From: Chloroflexota bacterium
Lineage (GTDB): Bacteria; Chloroflexota; UBA11872; UBA12225; JAJDUF01
NCBI GenBank assembly: GCA_022826725.1
Contig: JAJDUF010000020.1
Span: forward strand, 62,001 to 126,000
Direction of reading: 5' to 3'
DNA: 64,000 bases
Part shown: piece by piece, positions 1-8,311 of the stretch
How the letters are laid out: each line of letters begins with the position of its first letter
Position numbering within the stretch: the first letter of the stretch is position 1
Notes under the pieces: model-generated
What the model was told of the DNA's origin: nothing
Seen by the model: the letters and a program-made list of their open reading frames with translations, nothing else
Databases searched by the model: none
Position numbers and translations under genes: made by a program

Positions 1-214
1 CGTCATTGTGAGCGGCGCCGGATCGGCGATGCTGTGGCTCCAGAAGACACTTTTTCAGCGTGCTGGTATCCTTTGTAACACCTATTGTCGCCGGAATGCA
101 CAGGCCCTGCCGGGTTGGCTGATGGAGCAAGTACTCACCCATCTCGATACGACCGATCTCAGCATAGCCCGGCGGCTACGTGCGAAGTCCGCGCACCTAA
201 GGTAAGCACTGACG
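1..214. other. Upstream intergenic stretch, no gene recognised
   Basis: A 65-codon open frame crosses this stretch (8-205) but has no credible ribosome binding site, no recognisable motif and a composition like a chance frame in GC-rich DNA. I see no convincing promoter hexamers. It is probably the 5' flank of the dehydrogenase gene at 215, or the tail of something outside the window. Confidence 0.4.
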
Positions 215-1258
215 ATGGCCGAGACGTACTTCATCGCGGCACCGACGCTGGAAGCCTACGCGACGGACATTCTGGTGGCCGCCGGCACGCCGCAAGTCAC
301 GGCGCAGCACGCCGCCGAGCACATGGTCCTGGCGAGCCTGTCGGGCCATGACTCTCACGGTGTCATTCGCATCCCCTACTACGTCGAGAGTATCGAGGAC
401 GGCACCTACAATGCTGCCGGTCAGCCGATGGTGGTGCATACGGCGGGCGCCGTCAGCGTGGTGGACGGCGAAAATACGCTCGGCCAATACACTGCCTCGT
501 TCGGCCTCGAAGTGGCGCTGAAACATGCGGCGCGTTACGGCATCGGCGCTGTGGCCCTGCGCCGCTGCACACATACCGGCCGGCTGGGACACTATCCCGA
601 AGTCGCCGCCGAGCGGGGCTACATCTCGCTGCTAACGGTGGGCTACGCCGGGCCTGGCGTGGGGGGGATGGCGCCGTTTGGGGGCGCGCGGCGACAGTTT
701 GGCACTAATCCCTGGGCATTGGGCATTCCGGTAGACTCGCAGCCGCCGGTCATTGCCGACTTTGCGACCACCGTGGTTGCGGAGGGTAAGCTGCAAGTGG
801 CACGCGCGAAGGGTGAGCCGCTGCCACCGGGCTACATCGTAGACGCGCAAGGCAACCCTTCGACCAATGTCCACGACTTCTATGACGGCGGCATGTTGCT
901 GCCCATGGGTGGCCACAAAGGGTCTGCCCTGGCGCTCATCGCGGCCTTGCTCGGCGCCGGTCTCACGGCCGACGAGCCGGTCACAACCGGCCATGGCAAC
1001 GGGGTGTTCATCATGGCGCTGGACCCGGCCGCGTTTGCGCCCCACGATGCGGCGACGGCAACACTTGCGGGAATGCTGGAGAGCGTGAAGGCGGTGCCGC
1101 CGGCGGCCGGATTTGATGAAGTGCTCTTGCCCGGGGAACCGGAGCGGCGCTCGCGCGAGGAGCGCCGCCGCACGGGTATTCCGATGCCGGCGCGGACTTG
1201 GGAGGTGTTAGGCGCGCTGGCCCAGCGACTGGGCGTGACGGTCCCGGAAACATCCTAG
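215..1258 (+). CDS. Malate/L-lactate dehydrogenase family (Ldh_2) oxidoreductase
   Basis: A 347-residue NAD(P)-dependent oxidoreductase of the Ldh_2 family (malate, ureidoglycolate, sulfolactate and related 2-hydroxyacid dehydrogenases). The family's catalytic segment HDSHGV lies near residues 46-51, and the nucleotide/substrate-binding segment GTNPWALGIP near residues 161-170. Full family length is about 340-350 residues, so the gene is intact. It is cytosolic and would oxidise a 2-hydroxyacid to a 2-oxoacid; the exact substrate cannot be read from the sequence. The next gene on the same strand, a solute-binding lipoprotein, starts 192 nt downstream. The pair may belong to one uptake/oxidation function, but the gap argues against a tight operon. 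Confidence 0.9.
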   Translation: MAETYFIAAPTLEAYATDILVAAGTPQVTAQHAAEHMVLASLSGHDSHGVIRIPYYVESIEDGTYNAAGQPMVVHTAGAVSVVDGENTLGQYTASFGLEVALKHAARYGIGAVALRRCTHTGRLGHYPEVAAERGYISLLTVGYAGPGVGGMAPFGGARRQFGTNPWALGIPVDSQPPVIADFATTVVAEGKLQVARAKGEPLPPGYIVDAQGNPSTNVHDFYDGGMLLPMGGHKGSALALIAALLGAGLTADEPVTTGHGNGVFIMALDPAAFAPHDAATATLAGMLESVKAVPPAAGFDEVLLPGEPERRSREERRRTGIPMPARTWEVLGALAQRLGVTVPETS

Positions 1259-1450
1259 TACCGAACTCGGAAGCCGAGCACCGGCTTTCGCACGGTCAGC
1301 GCTGGCCGGCGGGCGTCTGCGGAGCGAGTTTACCTGGGGCAACGCTCGACATTACCGGCGGCTGGCCGTATGCTGATGGAGACAACAGACACTTGATCGT
1401 TCGCCGCACCTCGCCATCTGCATTGCAGGCATGTATGATAGGAGGCACCT

Positions 1451-2827
1451 ATGAGCAGCAGTAAACGGAACACGGGACTCACCAGACGCCAGGTGTTGTG
1501 GGGCGGTGGCTTGGTGGGTATGAGCGCGGTGCTTGCGTCTTGCATCGTCGAGGCCTCGATCCCACCGACACCCACTCCGGTACCGGGTAAGATCACCTTC
1601 CTCCATGGCTGGAAGGGTCAACCGGGCTATGACAGCTTCTTGGCCACCATTGCCCAGCAGTGGCAGGCGCGGCGCCCTGATCTGGAGGTGACCTGGCTGG
1701 GACTCGAAGGCAATGAGGCGGTAGTGGAGCACTTCCTGGAGACGACCGCAGCCGACACGCCGGTGGAGGTGAGCGTGGTCGCTGCTACGGACGTGCAGCG
1801 GTTCTTCGAAGAGCGAAATCTCCGCGACTTGCGCTTCGCCACCCGGCAGCCGGAGTTCGCCGAGATCGCGGAGGGTGCGTTCTTGCGCTCGTCGCGGCAG
1901 TTCCGCAACGCTGGTGCGGAGACGTTTGGCCTGCCGGTGAGCGGCCCGGCTTCGCGCGTGCTGGCTATCCATAGCGGCCTGCTCGAGGAAGCAGGGTTGA
2001 ACCCGAAGGGATCCCAAATCAGGACCTGGGAAGCGCTGGACACGGTGGCCGAGCAGTTGACGACGCGCGACGGTGATGCGATCACGCGCAGCGGCTACGC
2101 GCTCCAGGCGATGGACCTGACGTGGTTCACCGCTTGGGTCAACACGACCGCTTCAACGCTATTCAACCCGGAACAGTCTTGGGCGAATCTCAATTCGGAT
2201 GGCGCAGTGGCCGCCTTGCAGCATCTGGTTGACCTGCATACCAAGCTGAAGGTGTCGGCGCCCATTCCCGAGGCAGCTCGGCCACCGGGTTGGACGCCGC
2301 TGGTAGATGGCACGGCCGCCATCCATGACGATATGAGCTGGGCGCCGCTACGGCACTACCGGGATGCGGCCTCGGCGGGAACCTACTGGCAGATTCCGTA
2401 TCCCGGAGCACCCGGTGGCTCTGGCTCCAATACCTCGACGGGGATGGACACCGCCGTCGTCCACGTGAGCATTGAGCGCCCAGGCCACGCGCTCACTTTC
2501 CTGCAATGGTTCTGTGGCGACCTCGAGTTGGCCCACATGAAGTTCTCCCAGGTGCGGGAGACATCGCCGCTAGTGTCGTTCTACCAGAGCCAGGAATGGA
2601 TCAAGGCGGTAGACGCACAGCCGGTGCTGGCCACGATCCCGGACATCGCCGAGATACCCGGTGCCTATGCCGGGTATACCGCCCCCTTCCCGTACCGGCG
2701 CTATGCCCAGTTCAACGAGGAAGTCCTGCCGATCATTGACCAGGCCTATCGCAGCGGCGAAAACGTCGTTGACGCCCTGGAGGAAGCCCACAAGGTAGCC
2801 AACACAATCCTCTCCGAGAAGCGATAG
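1451..2827 (+). CDS. ABC-type extracellular solute-binding lipoprotein
   Basis: A 458-residue substrate-binding protein of the carbohydrate-type (family 1) ABC importers. The N-terminus shows an RR pair (TRRQVL), a hydrophobic core and the lipobox LASC at about residues 29-32. This implies Tat-type or Sec export followed by lipid attachment at Cys32. The mature start (threonine/proline-rich PTPTPVPG, then KITFLHGW) matches the family's first beta strand. AGGAGG lies 7-8 nt before the ATG. No permease or ATPase genes of an importer adjoin it: the two ABC genes downstream are exporters on the other strand. It is therefore an orphan receptor whose membrane partners must be elsewhere. Confidence 0.88.
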   Translation: MSSSKRNTGLTRRQVLWGGGLVGMSAVLASCIVEASIPPTPTPVPGKITFLHGWKGQPGYDSFLATIAQQWQARRPDLEVTWLGLEGNEAVVEHFLETTAADTPVEVSVVAATDVQRFFEERNLRDLRFATRQPEFAEIAEGAFLRSSRQFRNAGAETFGLPVSGPASRVLAIHSGLLEEAGLNPKGSQIRTWEALDTVAEQLTTRDGDAITRSGYALQAMDLTWFTAWVNTTASTLFNPEQSWANLNSDGAVAALQHLVDLHTKLKVSAPIPEAARPPGWTPLVDGTAAIHDDMSWAPLRHYRDAASAGTYWQIPYPGAPGGSGSNTSTGMDTAVVHVSIERPGHALTFLQWFCGDLELAHMKFSQVRETSPLVSFYQSQEWIKAVDAQPVLATIPDIAEIPGAYAGYTAPFPYRRYAQFNEEVLPIIDQAYRSGENVVDALEEAHKVANTILSEKR

Positions 2828-2847
2828 CGGCTGCGCGGCGAGAGGCC

Positions 2848-2904
2848 TAACCTCCGTCCTCTTCCCTGATCAAGTTGGCAACTTCCCCGGAGGAAGGGGA
2901 GTCC
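2848..2904. repeat. Dispersed intergenic repeat, family B (GGAAGGGGAG type)
   Basis: A CT-rich arm and the complementary CCCCGGAGGAAGGGGAG arm enclose GATCAAGTTGGCAA, a core found again at 35846 (GATTAAGTTGGCAA). The repeat overlaps the 3' end of the minus-strand ABC gene. Confidence 0.55.
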
Positions 2905-4690
2905 GTGCGGCGGTCGGTGGCTGCTCCAATCGCTCGCTGTCACCAGCCCAGAGTTGCTGCAACTCCTCGCAGTCGGCCAATAAGGCAGCGAGCGTACCCT
3001 CAGTTGCGATTTGGCCGTCTTTGAGCACGATGATGTGATCGGCGCGACGTAACGCCGCGTGGCGATGGGAGACGACCAGACATGTTGCCTCCGGGCGGGC
3101 AAACACCCGCTCCCAGAGCACCTGTTCCGTCTCGACATCGAGTGCGCTCGACAGATCATCGAAGACCAGCAGCTCCGGGTCGCGTACCAGCATACGCGCG
3201 GCAGCCGTGCGCTGTACCTGGCCTCCGGAGAGCTTGACTCCCCGCGGGCCAATCACCGTATCCAAGCCAGCGGTCAATCCCGCCACGTCGCGTTCTAGGA
3301 CCGCCGTGTGCAGGGCAGTCGGGAGGCCCACCTGCGCCGGTGACAAGCCCAACAGGATGTTGTCGCGCAAGGTTTCGCTGAATAGCCGCGGCACCTGTGG
3401 CGTGTAGGCCACCCGCGGCGGTACGAGGAATGCGGCCGGATCGGCAATCGGCTCGCCGTTCCAGCGTAGCTCCCCTGCGTCACGGGGGAGCAGACCCAAG
3501 AGGGCGCGGAGTAGCGTGCTCTTCCCGGAGCCGATCCGCCCGGTGACGACCGTGAACGAGCCGCGCGGGAGGTGCAGATTGACCCCGGTGATGCCCTGGC
3601 CGGACTCGGGATAGCGATACGCCAGCCCGTCCACGTCGAGGGTGTCCAGCCGATGAGCAGCCGTCTTGGCGATGTGCGGAATTGACGGGGAGTCACCCCG
3701 CATATAGACCGGGCCATGCTCTACGAGGGCCGAGGGCGGTGCGTCTCCTTGCAGCAACTCGATCAGCCGTTGCCAGGAGACTTTTGTCTGCGTCGCATCC
3801 ACCAGCGTGCCACCGATCCAGTCAAGAGCGCCGCCGATCACGCCAATGTAGGAGACGAAGAGCGCGAAGTCGCCCACGGTAAAGGTGCCGTCCTGCAGCG
3901 ATGACCCTACCAATAGCAGGATCAGCCCGGTGGCGAGGCTATCGGTGAGGCTCCAGGACCGGCGCACCAATTGATTCAGGAGCATATTCTGCAGCTCGGC
4001 CCGGCGCCGGCTCTCGCCTAGCCCCCGGAAGTGCTCGACTACCTGCGGCTCCGCGGTGTTCACCTTGACTGCCAGCGCAGCGCCAAACACCTCCCCGATG
4101 AACCCCGTCACTTGCCCGGTCGCCACTCGGCTGGCGCGCCGCGTGACCTCCAAGCGTCGCCGCACCAACGCAGACGCAATTCTGATGGCGACCAGTGGCA
4201 CGAGGACGGCGATAGTCGCGAGGGGGCTGATAGTGAGCATAATCACCAGAGCAGCAACAGCAGCCACAATATTCCCGAAGGAGTCAACGACGTCTTCCGA
4301 GAGGCCGGTAATCTCAGCAACATCACCACCAAAGCGGCTGACGGCCTCGCCTGGAGAGCCAGAGAGTGCCCATGCTCCCGGTCGTCGTAGGATCCGCGCG
4401 AAGAGGTTCTTCCGTAGCAAGGCGCCCACGGTGCCGTGAAATGTTGCCCCCGTCGCAGTGCCTCCGACCACGAGCAAGGTTTGGAGCCCGGAACGAGCTG
4501 GGAGGAGGGCCAGGAGCACCCAGAAGCCGACGTTGAGCTGCGCGTGATCGGTCAACGTATCGAAAATCTGGCGGAGAACCAGCCCCGGCACCAGATGGAA
4601 GAAATCCTCCACAATCCAGAGGAGGGCATTCGCCACGAAGAGCCAGGGAGCAAAGCGCACGAGCCGCCAGACTGCTTGCCATACGTTCAT
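2870..4690 (-). CDS. ABC exporter half-transporter, degenerate-site subunit
   Basis: A 606-residue type IV ABC exporter half: a six-helix transmembrane domain (about residues 1-310) followed by a nucleotide-binding domain. Walker A GRIGSGKST lies at about 384-392, Q-loop Gln432, signature LSGGQ 487-491, Walker B Asp511 and H-loop His542. The catalytic glutamate after Walker B is replaced by Asp512 (VFDD). This is the hallmark of the degenerate half of heterodimeric exporters such as TM287/288 and BmrCD. The start overlaps the upstream half-transporter by 4 nt, so the two are translationally coupled. Substrate is unknown; such pairs export lipids, peptides or drugs. Confidence 0.93.
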   Translation of the reverse strand: MNVWQAVWRLVRFAPWLFVANALLWIVEDFFHLVPGLVLRQIFDTLTDHAQLNVGFWVLLALLPARSGLQTLLVVGGTATGATFHGTVGALLRKNLFARILRRPGAWALSGSPGEAVSRFGGDVAEITGLSEDVVDSFGNIVAAVAALVIMLTISPLATIAVLVPLVAIRIASALVRRRLEVTRRASRVATGQVTGFIGEVFGAALAVKVNTAEPQVVEHFRGLGESRRRAELQNMLLNQLVRRSWSLTDSLATGLILLLVGSSLQDGTFTVGDFALFVSYIGVIGGALDWIGGTLVDATQTKVSWQRLIELLQGDAPPSALVEHGPVYMRGDSPSIPHIAKTAAHRLDTLDVDGLAYRYPESGQGITGVNLHLPRGSFTVVTGRIGSGKSTLLRALLGLLPRDAGELRWNGEPIADPAAFLVPPRVAYTPQVPRLFSETLRDNILLGLSPAQVGLPTALHTAVLERDVAGLTAGLDTVIGPRGVKLSGGQVQRTAAARMLVRDPELLVFDDLSSALDVETEQVLWERVFARPEATCLVVSHRHAALRRADHIIVLKDGQIATEGTLAALLADCEELQQLWAGDSERLEQPPTAARTPLPPGKLPT

Positions 4691-6429
4691 ACCAACACCT
4701 CCGCCAGCCCGATCCGGCGCAGTTGACTGAAGCGCGAGGTAGGGTCACGGGCCAGGGCAATGCGGGCACCCTGCTCCACAATATGTCCAGCCTCTAGCAG
4801 GGCGATTTCGTCGGCCCGCTCGACGGTAGCCAGCCGGTGGGCGATAACGATGGCCGTGCGCCCCTGCAACAGCCGGTCCACGGCTCGCTCGAGCAGCCTT
4901 TCCGTCGCCGGATCCAGCCGCGACGAGGCTTCGTCGAGGATGACCAAACCGGGGTCCCGAAGGAAGACGCGGGCAAAGGCCAACAGTTGGGCTTCGCCGG
5001 CCGAGAGCCTGCTACCACCGGATGCCAGATCAGTAGCCAAACCGGCCGGGAGCGACCGGTACCAGCGCATCAGTCCTACTTCGTCAAGCACAGCCACGAT
5101 CCGGTCGTCGGGAATGCTGGGATCGAAAAAGGTCAGATTGTCGCGAACCGTGGCGTGGAAGAGCTGGACTTCCTGCGTGACTAGGCCGATGCGCTGTCGC
5201 ACCTCAACCAGTCGCGTATCGCGGAGGTCCGTGTCGCCGAGACGAATCGTGCCGGCAGTGGGGTCGAAGAGGCGGAAGAGCAAGCGCGTGAGCGTTGTCT
5301 TGCCGCTGCCGGTCCGGCCCAGCAAGCCCAACACAGCGCCCGGTGCCAACTGGAAAGAGATGTCGTGGAGAACGGGAGCAGCGGCCCGATAGCCAAACGA
5401 GACGCCCTGAAACGCCACCGGCAATGGCCCTGGTGGGAGACTGGCCAGGCCATCGCGCGTGCTGCTCTTGAGCTTCAGGAGTTCGTCAATGCGCCGCAGA
5501 CTGGCCGTAGCTTGCTGCAGATCCTCCAACTGTCCGGCCGTATTGTTGAGCGGTTCCCAGACGTTGTTCAGGTAGTGGACAAAGAGATAGACCGTGCCGA
5601 GCGTAATCACGTCGGCGCTGAATAGATACGCGCCCACGCCCAAGGCCATCGCGTTGCCGAAGGCGAACAACATCCATGAGGTCCGCTGTCCAAGCCGGGC
5701 GATGATCTGTGAAAGCCGTCCCCGCTGCATGGCTACCCGCAGCGTTTGAGAGAGGCCGCGCAACACATATGGTGTTGCGCCACTGCTGCGGATGTCCTCG
5801 GTGCCGGACAGCCGTTCCTCCAGAAAGCTGACAACGTCGGCCTGCGCCTGACGTGTCCGTTGCTGTGGACCTACTCCCAGAGTGAACAGTTGGCGCAGCA
5901 CTACCAGCGATAAGGCAGCGAAGAGCGTGAAAGCTAGGCCTGCTCGCCAGTCTTCGCGCCAGACCAAGGCGAGCACGCCAAGCAGGAAAAGGGCACTACC
6001 TAGCAGATCAACCACGAACTGGGAGAAGAAGTTGGCCAACTGTCCGACATCGCCATCAATGCGCTCGATCAGCTCGCCCGGGGTATGATCGTTATGGAAG
6101 CGCATATCTAACTGGAGACAGTGGAGCGCGAGGTCGGACCGTAGCTGGTTCGTCGCCCGCCAGCCGATGTCCGCGCTCATATAGCTGGCAGCGGTCGCAG
6201 CTATGTGGTGGCCGCTGCCAACCGCGGGGAACAGCAGCACCGTGATCGTCAGGGTGGCCACTGCCGCTCCCGCCTGCGCGGTGTCAATGAACTGACGGAT
6301 GAGCTGCGGTGCGAGCAACCCGAGACCGATGCTGCTCCCCAGCAGGGCGGCTAGGAGCGCCACGCGCGGCCAGAGTGGTACGAAGTACGTCACCAGGAAC
6401 TCCCGGTAACGCCGGAGGGACAGCGACAT
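4687..6429 (-). CDS. ABC exporter half-transporter, catalytic-site subunit
   Basis: A 580-residue ABC exporter half with an N-terminal transmembrane domain (about 1-320) and a C-terminal ATPase. Walker A GRTGSGKTT is at about 371-379, Q-loop Gln419, Walker B Asp499 followed by the catalytic Glu500, and H-loop His531. Its signature is LSAGE (475-479) instead of LSGGQ. In the dimer this altered signature would face the Asp-containing Walker site of the downstream partner, so both deviations fall in the same degenerate nucleotide site. It is the first gene of the operon; its last codons overlap the partner's start. Confidence 0.93.
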   Translation of the reverse strand: MSLSLRRYREFLVTYFVPLWPRVALLAALLGSSIGLGLLAPQLIRQFIDTAQAGAAVATLTITVLLFPAVGSGHHIAATAASYMSADIGWRATNQLRSDLALHCLQLDMRFHNDHTPGELIERIDGDVGQLANFFSQFVVDLLGSALFLLGVLALVWREDWRAGLAFTLFAALSLVVLRQLFTLGVGPQQRTRQAQADVVSFLEERLSGTEDIRSSGATPYVLRGLSQTLRVAMQRGRLSQIIARLGQRTSWMLFAFGNAMALGVGAYLFSADVITLGTVYLFVHYLNNVWEPLNNTAGQLEDLQQATASLRRIDELLKLKSSTRDGLASLPPGPLPVAFQGVSFGYRAAAPVLHDISFQLAPGAVLGLLGRTGSGKTTLTRLLFRLFDPTAGTIRLGDTDLRDTRLVEVRQRIGLVTQEVQLFHATVRDNLTFFDPSIPDDRIVAVLDEVGLMRWYRSLPAGLATDLASGGSRLSAGEAQLLAFARVFLRDPGLVILDEASSRLDPATERLLERAVDRLLQGRTAIVIAHRLATVERADEIALLEAGHIVEQGARIALARDPTSRFSQLRRIGLAEVLV

Positions 6430-6790
6430 AGAGTGATCCTTTCAATGCTTTGCGAGGTGAGGTTCAGACTCCGAGGGGCAGGCGGCACTTCGCCTTGGTG
6501 GCGGCCAGCGACGCCGCGAGTAACCACCGAGGAAGACGTGGACGGCCGCTCCTTCAACCGGAGGAACAGCGCAAATAGGCCAAAGCGCCGCCAAGCCACG
6601 GAACGTGCCCTGGCAATGCGCGGCTATTTATTGTGAGGGGAGTGGATGTATCATGGCGGCACCTCCGCCAGCGGAATGTCCTGATCGTAGCAGCTATGGG
6701 CGGCACTGCCACTTGACCGTTAGTCAACACGTAACCGTTCACGGACCTGTGGGGGAGGCCGTGGCCGGTAGCGGTTCCGAGCCGGTCACA
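6430..6790. other. Intergenic region upstream of the ABC exporter operon
   Basis: This 361-nt gap must hold the leader of the minus-strand exporter operon unless it is cotranscribed from the membrane-protein gene beyond. The only structure I see is the TTGAC-N5-GTCAA palindrome at 6713-6727, listed separately. Short frames here look like chance. Confidence 0.5.
6713..6727. promoter_or_regulatory. Candidate operator palindrome TTGAC-N5-GTCAA (site 1)
   Basis: A perfect inverted repeat, TTGACCGTTAGTCAA. It has the same arms and spacing as the site at 7359-7373 and nearly the same as 7978-7992. It lies upstream of the ABC exporter operon. A nearby XRE-type regulator (7538) could be the binder; this is inference. 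Confidence 0.45.
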
Positions 6791-7198
6791 CTATAGCGCG
6801 AGCAGGACCAACGGGATCACGATGGCCATCAAGCCTAGAATACCCACGATGGCGCTGAAGAGCGTGTAACGTTGGCCATAGTTCGTCAAGAGGGTGGCAT
6901 CGTAGTACTGACTGACGCCGGCGTCCTCGTACATTTTGATGAGACCACGTAGCAGCGTGTCGCGCGTGCTGCGCCCGAACTGTAGAGCCAGAATCGCAAT
7001 CCCGTTCACCAGCAGCGTGCCTCCTATGGCGATGACGATCACCACAATCCCCTCGAGGTCCGGATCGGAAGCTGCTAACGTGCTGCCAATGCCAAGCATC
7101 ACGAAATTGAAGACGATGGCCGCGAGTACAAAGATAGTGTCTGTCCTCGTGTTGACATGGAGTTCCGACTGAATATGGTTGTGCAGCCGTTCCAACAT
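6791..7198 (-). CDS. Small integral membrane protein of unknown function
   Basis: A 135-residue protein not matched to a named family. The chosen ATG at 7198 is preceded by GAGGAGAG at good spacing; an upstream in-frame extension lacks a binding site. Residues about 16-38 (FVLAAIVFNFVMLGIGSTLA), about 48-70 (IVVIVIAIGGTLLVNGIAIL) and the C-terminus (AIVGILGLMAIVIPLVLLAL) form three membrane segments. The connecting loop carries RDTLLRGLIKMYEDAGVSQYYD. It lies on the exporter's strand, 361 nt upstream, and may share its regulation, but no function can be inferred. Confidence 0.72.
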   Translation of the reverse strand: MLERLHNHIQSELHVNTRTDTIFVLAAIVFNFVMLGIGSTLAASDPDLEGIVVIVIAIGGTLLVNGIAILALQFGRSTRDTLLRGLIKMYEDAGVSQYYDATLLTNYGQRYTLFSAIVGILGLMAIVIPLVLLAL

Positions 7199-7358
7199 CA
7201 GACTCTCCTCTCTCCGCACTCCCTTCCCAGCATGGCCTACCGGTCCGTGTCCCAGTGTAACCCGTGTGACCGCCAAAAACAAAAGTAGGCGCTCTCCAGG
7301 CAGGTGAGTAGGTAAGCGCGGGGTGTAAACGGTTACGTCAGCACTGCGCTACCCCAAC

Positions 7359-7373
7359 TTGACTCACAGTCAA
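7359..7373. promoter_or_regulatory. Candidate operator palindrome TTGAC-N5-GTCAA (site 2)
   Basis: A perfect 15-bp palindrome, TTGACTCACAGTCAA, in the divergent interval between the membrane-protein gene (minus) and the XRE regulator (plus). This is the expected position for autoregulation. Confidence 0.5.
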
Positions 7374-7443
7374 GCGCCATCGTGTTCTCGTCCTGCTACA
7401 CTGCGCCCATCCCCCCCACTTTGGGGTCATAAGGAGGCATGAG

Positions 7444-7608
7444 ATGTCTACAGGAAAGCAGGGAATAGTAGTGACGCTTCAACAGAGTAGGCCAGTACCG
7501 GCCAGAGCCGTCTATCCGGCTGTTGAAGGAGTAAGGCTTGACACGATTTGGCAAAGTACTGCGGGCGCTACGCCAGTGGCGCCACATCACCCAGGAGACG
7601 TTGGCTGA
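7444..7608 (+). CDS. Possible 54-codon leader ORF overlapping the XRE gene
   Basis: ATG at 7444 is preceded by AAGGAGG (7431-7437) with 6-nt spacing, the best binding site in this interval. The frame runs 54 codons (starting MSTGKQGIVVTLQQ) and ends at TGA 7606-7608, inside the XRE gene in another frame. No motif is recognised. It may be a coupling leader for the TTG-started regulator or a chance frame behind a real binding site. Confidence 0.3.
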   Translation: MSTGKQGIVVTLQQSRPVPARAVYPAVEGVRLDTIWQSTAGATPVAPHHPGDVG

Positions 7609-7981
7609 GAGCGCCAACGTAGACGCCACCTACATTTCACACCTCGAACGTGGCGTGAAGCAGAACCCCAGTACCGAGGTGGTGCGGGCACTGGGTACGG
7701 TCTTGGGTCTCCAAGGCACCACGCGCTATCTCTTCGAGAAAGAGGCTGCTGTGGCCAAAGCGCTCCTGGATGGCACAAAGGACGAGGAATTCTTGGATCT
7801 CTTGATCCGCCTGAGCCTCGCCTACGAGGAAGGCGAGCCGCAAACAAAGCAGCGGCTCGTCACCGAGCTGGCCCAGCTCATGGCGCACCGCCAGCCGCGG
7901 GATGACACCGAGGGCGGCGCTGCCGGGGCTACCGAGTTGGAGCGACTCCCCTCGGGTGTCGTCCCACCGGCCGAAACTTGA
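7538..7981 (+). CDS. XRE-family helix-turn-helix transcriptional regulator
   Basis: A 147-residue DNA-binding protein. Residues about 5-62 form an HTH_3/XRE domain: LRALRQWRHITQETLAESA, then VDATYISHLERG, the typical recognition-helix segment, followed by PSTEVVRALGTVLGL. The remainder is a helical, acidic tail with no enzymatic signature. The start is TTG at 7538 with GAAGGAG shortly upstream. TTGAC-N5-GTCAA palindromes lie before the gene (7359) and across its stop codon (7978), suggesting autoregulation and control of neighbours. Confidence 0.88.
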   Translation: MTRFGKVLRALRQWRHITQETLAESANVDATYISHLERGVKQNPSTEVVRALGTVLGLQGTTRYLFEKEAAVAKALLDGTKDEEFLDLLIRLSLAYEEGEPQTKQRLVTELAQLMAHRQPRDDTEGGAAGATELERLPSGVVPPAET

Positions 7982-7992
7982 CTCGTGGTCAG
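7978..7992. promoter_or_regulatory. Candidate operator palindrome (site 3, one mismatch)
   Basis: TTGACTCGTGGTCAG matches TTGAC-N5-GTCAA at 9 of 10 arm positions. It overlaps the stop codon of the XRE gene and precedes the structured interval 8010-8140. Confidence 0.35.
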
Positions 7993-8009
7993 TTGACGGG
8001 CTACGGACC

Positions 8010-8140
8010 GGCACCTAGAGTGGAGGTGCCAATTGGTGGCCGTCAACGTCCTCGTGAGGATGGGCCAATCACACCGACAAGGAGGTGTACGATGACGAAC
8101 ATGAAGGTGGCATCCCACAGCTAAACGCCTTTTGGGGCGT
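8010..8140 (+). promoter_or_regulatory. Structured leader-like region with a 10-codon mini-ORF
   Basis: This interval contains four elements. GGCACCT/AGGTGCC (8010-8016 with 8024-8030) is a perfect 7-bp stem. A second hairpin is built around CGTCCTC/GAGGATG within 8032-8070. AAGGAGG (8079-8085) has ideal spacing to ATG 8092, followed by only ten codons (MTNMKVASHS) and TAA 8122-8124. ACGCC/GGCGT (8125-8129 with 8136-8140) follows immediately after the stop. The arrangement resembles a peptide leader followed by a hairpin, without a clear T-tract. Confidence 0.35.
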
Positions 8141-8311
8141 AGGTCGGGGCGGTGGGCTTGGCCAGCCTGCCGCCTCCGGTCGTGGACTACCCGGCTGGCA
8201 GTTCGTGGCGGCACCGGGATCACCTATGTCCGCGAACACGTTTCCGGCGCCTATAATCACCGTAGCGGCGCCGTAGTAAGGCGCGGCAGCACGACGCGCC
8301 GAGGCAAGGCT

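Noticed and set aside
8-205. 65-codon frame at the window start
   Set aside because: No ribosome site, motif or protein-like pattern; probably intergenic.
8085-8276. 63-codon GTG-started frame after the XRE gene
   Set aside because: Its start lies inside the AAGGAGG site itself and the Gly/Pro-rich translation is not protein-like; the site better serves the ATG at 8092.
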